Positions 58,001-64,000 of a stretch of DNA of 64,000 nucleotides are shown piece by piece. This stretch comes from Aspidiotus rigidus (lineage: Eukaryota; Arthropoda; Insecta; Hemiptera; Diaspididae), in contig JAVHKY010000010.1 of the NCBI GenBank assembly GCA_035079385.1, positions 4,836,001 to 4,900,000 on the forward strand. Direction: 5' to 3'. Each line of letters begins with the position of its first letter. Position 1 is the first letter of the stretch. The notes below the pieces were generated by a model that worked only from the letters and a program-made list of their open reading frames with translations, was not told the DNA's origin and did no database searches. A program made the position numbers and the translations under genes.

Positions 58001-60470
58001 AGAATAGATATCGTCTTGGGGCTTGTAAAGAAACTATAGAAGGTGACAACAATTTTAGTGTCCATTTTATTGGAGAACACACAAACTCATACAGAGTTTT
58101 TTGGACTTTTAACGCAACAAATCCACTTCTTTGGGTCGATGACGTCATTCTCAAGGTACACGCAAGGTAACTTCACCACGTCAGGCCTTCAGACCGATCT
58201 AGCCATCCCAAAACTATAGAAATTTTCACTTATCTCATTTGAACGCTCTTATACTTCAATAACGAGGACTTTTCATACCCTAGATGAACCTCAAATGACA
58301 GAAAAAATCTTTCAAACTTTGGCTCGATCGGTTTTGCCGACACTTGTCAACTTCATATCAACCAGTAATCGATTCGCAGTTGAGCTCTCCCATCCTTCAA
58401 TTGTTTGCTGGGCTTATAGCATTCCGTAACTTTGCTACTCGCAGACAAAATAATATGCAGTCGTGGTTACAAAGTGTAACGCACCAAGAAACACAATACA
58501 TAATTTTAAAAACCAATACTCAATCAGTGGTGATGTGCTCACAATTTTCGGTGCCAAAATGTGATTCTTCACCACGTCACAGGATCAACTCTTTTCGGCC
58601 TTCATTCTGAATGCCTTCCAGAGCGTGAGTGAATTTAGAAGCTGCTCAATTTTGAAGAAAATTGTTCCTCACCTCTTCCCTCTTTATCTGGAACATATAC
58701 TCGTCAACGTTGCTCAAAGAAGATTTCTGGGAAACATTTGTACGTATGCACTTATTTTGCCATGGATTCGTTCTCAGGCGGAGGTCACTGTTGACTCTGA
58801 AAGCGCTATTTGACCTTGGCCTACTTCGAAGACTTGAAAAATTTGTTTACTTTCCGAGCTGTGTACAAGCTTAGCTTGGGTTCAGCTAACATTTAGTCTG
58901 ATTCCAAAAGTCAGGCTGGTTTGAACTGTTTCATTAGCTCAATATTGATCAGCAAAGTAGCCAAAATTAGCTCTCTAAGAGCTTGGTAGCTATCCAACAT
59001 TAGTTTTCAAGACCTTGGAAGTTGGAGAGATGACCCAGAAAGCTAATGCCCCTCTTATCTACCCTCCAACCCCCTCCTCCTCCTAGGAAGCCTTAGCGAA
59101 AATGATGAAGAAGACTGTTCAAGCAGAAGCTTGGCCGACTCTTTTACTATGTCATTATTCTTCGTCACGCGCCCAGAGACCCGTTCAGGACCCAACGTTG
59201 ACATCGATCTATCTTGATGCTGAGGCAACTGTAAGGGCTGATGATTTTATGAGTGACCTTGACCTATTTCGAGGACTTGGAATACTAAGCTATATAGCGC
59301 ATGTCAGGCTAAAAAAGAGGAGAAGGGCGTCATGTCATACATGGTATACCAGACGATAAATCGATAAAAGAGTTGCTATCTCGATATAGAAATCGACATT
59401 TTGATAATATTCAATCCCAACTCATATCAAGATGTTTTGAATTATAAAAGACAAGCATAATGTCTTTTTTTACGATAGGGAAAATCACTAATAATTTTTC
59501 CCCTTGGAAAGGAATTTATTGGGGGGGGGGGGGTTATAAGCGACTCTTCGAGCTATCGCGTCCTGCGAATCAACTCTCATCTTTTTTAACAATATATTGG
59601 CATTTTTCAGCAGGAGGAGGATTGTTTCTCAGTTCGTAATTTCTCGAAGTTCACCGTGCGATCCAGACTTGAACAGGCTATTTTTCGTAACAGTTAATGA
59701 AGGTTCTTAAGCCTGGGAGCTGGAGGATAAGGAATGCTTTCGACTCGGTTTCATTCACCTAACAGTGTCATCCAAGTCTCACCGAGATACTTTTTGAGTG
59801 TATGACGTCGAATAGTCTAGTCGTGATTCCGGACTAGCAAATTTCGGCCCAGTATCTCCAACTGTTTTCACATTTCGTTCGAACGAACGATTCTTCGACA
59901 GTTTACTATCCCTTCGTGCAAACGGATTTTCTTTCTGTAGGTCACCGCCCGGCCCCTCCACCCAACAAACCTCAAATACGAAACCTAAGTAGGCCGCCAA
60001 TCTTCGCGACCCTGAACAGCGCGTACAATAGTAGGAAGCCCGTATTACCGATTCAATTGCTATATTTCACCCGCTGTCAATCATTCTATCTATCACACCT
60101 CGCTGCGACCTTTAAACAAACACTGATAGCCGAAAGCGAATTATGTATATTACACACCGCTACCATCGCAACCTATTATGACCCTTCAGACGAAACAGCG
60201 TTACGGCCATGACAGAGATGATTGCAACCTCCATAAATACGATTCGAAAAATTTTCTACATCGGAGTATTGATGTAATTTCACTTTTTTTCTCTCTCTCT
60301 CTCTTTTCCTCCTAATATATTTAGAGGCGATCGAGTTGACATCCAATCGACCTCGCTATCGAGCGTACGTATTAACGGCCATGACAGTGCTCTATTCTGA
60401 AGGTTCTTCAGTACACATATATTATTACATTCCTCAAACAAATCTTTTTTTACGTGTATACAGTACTTAC
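55053..60470. other. long stretch without recognisable genes
   Basis: Mostly unique. Simple repeats include a T-rich run near 56496-56518 and a CT run near 56602-56622. Duplicated wording (GACCTTGGCCTACTTCGAAG near 58814, GACCTTGACCTATTTCGAGG near 59258) points to a diverged repeat. A frame from 57910 (MTFQSKFFNS..., 86 codons) ends near a CAAG/GTAACT site but is unrecognised. G13 occurs near 59521. Confidence 0.3.
59611..59697 (+). CDS. candidate 28-codon terminal exon
   Basis: A good acceptor (TATTGGCATTTTTCAG) ends at 59610. The next frame is open for 28 codons (QEEDCFSVRNFSKFTVRSRL...) to a TAA at 59695-59697. It is protein-like but short and unrecognised. A second strong acceptor (GATTTTCTTTCTGTAG) ends at 59940, opening another frame to a stop at 60210-60212. 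Neither has a partner exon in sight. Confidence 0.15.
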   Translation, partial: QEEDCFSVRNFSKFTVRSRLEQAIFRNS

Positions 60471-60548
60471 TGTACATCAGTTGTACGATAAAGTCGTCAT
60501 CGAATGAGCATTATGTGGCGTGTGCGAGGAGAATTTGAATTTTCTTAC
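60471..60548 (-). other. candidate recursive-splice site with short exon
   Basis: On the minus strand a long T run and GTCGTGTTCCAG are joined directly to GTAAGAAAAT at 60548, giving a shared acceptor-donor junction. Seventy-eight bases later is a strong donor, ACA/GTAAGTACTG, at 60471/60470. This repeats the design seen at 14335. It fits recursive splicing of a very long minus-strand intron; chance cannot be excluded. Confidence 0.3.
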
Positions 60549-63190
60549 CTGGAACACGACAAAAAAAAAAAAAAAACGATCATATTATTTCCGTTCGAAC
60601 GATTTATATATCATGTATAAATATACGGTGTAGAATAGGCATGTTTTATACACAGGAGTGGCACTATTGGGTCGATAAGTATAGCGCATTTGGAGGTCGA
60701 TTGGACAATGTCAGGGAAACGGGGAGGAGTTACAAGATATAATATCGAAAAAGGAAATTTTTTTCTATTTATAATTTCCTTCGATATCTTTGAATCGTCC
60801 TTACAAGTTTTCCCCTCTTCCGTTGAAGTCGATAACATTTTATTTGAGTACGTGCTTTCAGGACAAACGCGGAAATGATATAAACTCATTTTGTGGTCGT
60901 TTTGCTCAATTTAACGATGGCCTAATTCTAACAAGTGCACAATAATACACAGTCAATTATGTATACAGAGAGGAAGGTACGCATCGCGCGTACTTACGTA
61001 ACGATGTCATGTACATTTGTCCCACGCACGCAGCGCAGTCAAACAAACTTTTAACAGTCAGTCAAAAATTTTCTCATAAATACAAAGAGATAGAGAGAGA
61101 ACGAACGCCGATGTAAACATACGCAACAAAGACCAAAGTCAAGGAAAACACGCAGAAATATTACGGTAATACGTCAACAAAAGATGGGAAAAGAGGTAGA
61201 GAGAGACTTTTCGAAGGCTATAACAAAACGTACACAAAAAATTGAAAGATTTTAATTTTAAATTGTCGCGAGGTAGTTTTTTTTTCGCGAAATAATTTGT
61301 TTTTCGGCAAAAACTTCCAGGTATATCCTCCTTCCTATACCCAGAATACGAAGTTCGATTTTCCACACCCAGTTACGACCGTGAACCATACATACGGTCG
61401 TGTGCTCTTGGAACTTTCGGTAACGAACGCACGCTCTATTTTATCGCCTCGAAATTTTCTCGCACTCGAATTTTTACAGGCGCTATCGTAATAATCGTAA
61501 AGAGGCCGTTGTTCTGGACGCATCTTTTTTAGCACATGGCGTATCTCAACGGACTCGTAAACGACCTTCAAAAATTTTTGACAGTGTTATCTTATAAAAT
61601 ACAGGCCTCAATACACAGTAGCTTGAAATATGGAGTAATTATACCCGCGTTAAATGGCGAAAGAGGACTATAAATTAAACGCACGTACGAATATATATTC
61701 GCGTATCTTCTCTCCACCACTTTCCCTCTCTCTTCCTCTCAATCTCGGGGTACTATACGCACATAGTAATTAAGATGTTTGTCACCGCGTCTGAAATGTA
61801 CTGTTTTTCTTTCACCTGACCCCCGCCTCCACCGTAGCGCGCACTACAAACACGCACGCACACACACACGAACACCAAAACCAATGTTCCGCATTCCACG
61901 AACTGGTTTTGTTGTAGTTTACACACGTCTAAATACAGCCTATACCCATCAAACGGCGAAGAAGAATTAAAATTCGTCATTGGTCTCCAAAATACAACAA
62001 CAACAAGGCGTCCACTATACCATTATCTTTTATTACTCTTTTTCTCTGTATAGTAATAAATCACGCTAGAATAGCTATTCCCCTGTCGTAATATGTAACG
62101 AATTGTTTTACGCGCTTGTCCGAAATCGTAACAATTGCAATTTGTAAAACTGTGCTGCGTTCAAGACAGAAAAATTTCATCCGCGAAATTGTTACACCGA
62201 AAACTGGAAATCTCCGGCGATGTGCCCAACGAGTATGACACTATCGACCTGGCTGGGCTTCGACTTCTAAACGAAATATAGGTCAAGAATCAGTGAAAAA
62301 TGAATGAGTGCTAGGCCCAGGCGCAGCGCAAACCTCTTGTCGTTATTCTTCGTTTGGGGAAAAGAGGCACTTGTAATTGAGATTAATTTCAAGCGAAAAG
62401 ATTGGAAAGACTTTTAAGTAATTATTCATTTTTATGTAACATGATGGATGTAGCACATCACACCCACACCTTTTTAATCTTTCCTCTTCGATGTAGTTTT
62501 ATAGTAAAAATTCTCAAGCGAGTGGGTGTTTTACACAACAATAACATCAGATATTTAATATAACTTAGAATGAGATGCAGTTTGAAACAATAAAATTACA
62601 AAAATTCAGTAAGCATAGGTGGACATTGTTACGTGAAAAGTGATTCTTATTTCTCCACAAAAACTTTCGGCAGTTGTCATTCCGATGACTCACTTCCATT
62701 TTGACATGTTTCAAGCCTTTCCTGAATCCTTTAATTTCAAAATTTTCGAGTTCTTGTGGTCCCCGCAAAATGTCCCTCCAATAATCCTGTATACCGTCTC
62801 CCTTCTCTTACTTTATAATAAACTAGGACGTCATCAGCGGTGACTCCGAGGCCCCCTCCAACTATGACGCATCAGACGTGGTTCCGAGCCTGATTTTGAA
62901 ATCTGCGAGTTCAATTCACCTATGCACATCCTTATAATCTATGAGTGGTTCAATATAGGCTTTTATACTGGTGCAAGTTAGGCTTATGTCAGTATGCCGT
63001 ATAGGCCAATATAATGGATGCGAAGGAGGACCCCAATTCTAAAATCCACTAGTGACTCGAGTAGTGTTAGGAGGCTTACGAGCGGATAGAGTGATCCCGA
63101 GAATAGAAGAGAGTAAGGAGGAGACAGAGCCCACGCTGTGCTGATGACGTCACAGGCAGCCGTCATGTCACGGGTACTTACAGGCAAGAT
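60549..63190. other. no recognisable gene
   Basis: Mostly unique, CpG-rich in parts. Minus-strand donor-like sites occur near 60994 (TAC/GTAAGTACG) and 63170 (CCT/GTAAGTACC). An acceptor-like AACTTCCAG ends near 61320. No coherent exon chain is seen. Confidence 0.3.
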
Positions 63191-63830
63191 ACGAGCTAAG
63201 GACGTAACTAATGTTGATATCCGCTCATCCGCCTTCCGTGGACCAGCCGTCTTCTACTAAGTTCCTTCCCCTCTATACATCGAAATTTTTTTGAAATCCC
63301 TCCTTTATAGAAATTTTTTCTGTATAGGAGTCGAGCCTAGAAATTATCCTGCGTTTCTCCTCTGTGGTCGAAGGACGTGGACGGTCCATTATAAAGCTCG
63401 AAGCTCGATCTTCTCCTAGGAAAGTTTTTCACCTCCCTCTTCCGTACAAATCTTTCGAAGTCCCTTGACGTCCTCATATTGCGGAGATTCCCACGTGAAA
63501 ATGTACCCACAGCCACGATCCGGATGTGGACGGTCCCTCTTCCCCTCTACAAGGCTGTTCCTCGGGGTTAGATACTCTCTCCTCTAAGGGGATTCAAGCG
63601 AAAAATTTTGTCAGGTCTCTCCTCTATAGTGATTAAAGCTTGAAATTTTTGTCTCTGAAGTGGGCGGAATCTTTTCTCTATCAAGTAGGAACTCTATAAG
63701 AGTAGGTGAGACCTCGAAATGTTTCTAAGGGTTCAGGCGGAACATTTTTTCAAGTTTCCTGATAACGTCTCAAAGTCTCCAAGGTCAAGGTCATCCAAAG
63801 AGCGGACGCTAATCTAGACACCCCTTCCTC
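63190..63830. repeat. degenerate repeat of CTCCTCTATAG and GAAATTTTT words
   Basis: Phrases such as CCCTCTATACATCGAAATTT, CCTCCTTTATAGAAATTTTT, TCTCTCCTCTAAGGGGATTC with AAGCGAAAAATTTT, and TCTCTCCTCTATAGTGATTA with AAGCTTGAAATTTT recur at irregular spacing. Two GTGGACGGTCC words lie at about 63377 and 63526. It looks like an old, diverged tandem repeat; ends undefined. Confidence 0.45.
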
Positions 63831-64000
63831 CCCACGCCCGAAACAAAAAGTGACCCGCGAAACAATGATAGATTCTGCCGGACTGAGCATTGTATAGTCT
63901 GATACCCAAAAACTTTTAGAACCTGTACTTATCCTGTCGACTTTGATTTTAGAACAGGGGGAAGGAAGTTACGGTGTCTTGTACTGGACTGAATATCTGA
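63831..64000. other. window edge, nothing recognised
   Basis: No feature is seen in the last 170 bases. Confidence 0.3.

Overview
This window looks like eukaryotic, most likely insect, nuclear DNA. It is AT-rich with many T/A runs. CpG-rich islands alternate with decayed repeats, and there are degenerate non-LTR retrotransposon pieces, hAT-like miniature elements with 8-bp target duplications, satellite-like tandem arrays and GT/AG splice-like signals. There are no compact operons, Shine-Dalgarno sites, or tRNA or rRNA genes that I could recognise. The species cannot be named from the sequence. I found no complete, recognisable protein-coding gene, and most open frames are short by-products of composition. 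The window is best read as intergenic or large-intron sequence with a heavy repeat load.

Layout. 1-3.7 kb: a TCGAC-rich repeat, an AGCCA-rich element, two TTTAAAC-rich hAT-like elements and a hairpin. 3.7-11.2 kb: mostly unique, with a CpG-rich segment at 7.9-9.3 kb holding a 254-codon open frame of unknown meaning. 11.3-12.0 kb: a broken LINE reverse transcriptase with its C-terminal tail. 12.9-15.4 kb: exon-like signals on both strands plus a short YADD-containing fragment. 15.7-17.4 kb: a hAT-type miniature element with a perfect target duplication, then a 794-bp element (here 'element E') carrying a 45-bp tandem array. 17.4-23.7 kb: mostly unique. 23.7-26.3 kb: a large foldback structure made of degenerate tandem units, with a second copy of element E inside it. 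26.3-34.3 kb: unique CpG-rich stretches, a second LINE fragment, a long CT microsatellite, two related small palindromic elements and an R1-type LINE tail. 34.3-42.9 kb: candidate minus-strand first exons, an NRF1-type palindrome, and a miniature element with 28-bp inverted ends and an 8-bp duplication. 42.9-45.1 kb: a duplicated TCGAC-rich repeat containing an AT-rich palindrome and another insertion. 45.1-49.4 kb: largely unique. 49.4-51.2 kb: a repeat interrupted by the third and largest copy of element E, which is packed with TGACGTCA octamers. 51.2-64 kb: unique DNA, two miniature elements, splice-like signals and a degenerate repeat at the right edge.

The most interesting system is element E. 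All three copies can be bounded, two by comparison with an uninterrupted sister sequence. They share both ends, including an internal 18-bp inverted motif, sit in short A/T tracts, and carry different expanded tandem arrays. A second, more speculative observation is a set of minus-strand sites where a pyrimidine-rich acceptor is joined directly to a donor and followed 78-104 bases later by another strong donor. This is the arrangement expected of recursive-splicing sites in a very long intron. Candidate first exons on the same strand would fit a large minus-strand transcription unit, but nothing here proves it.
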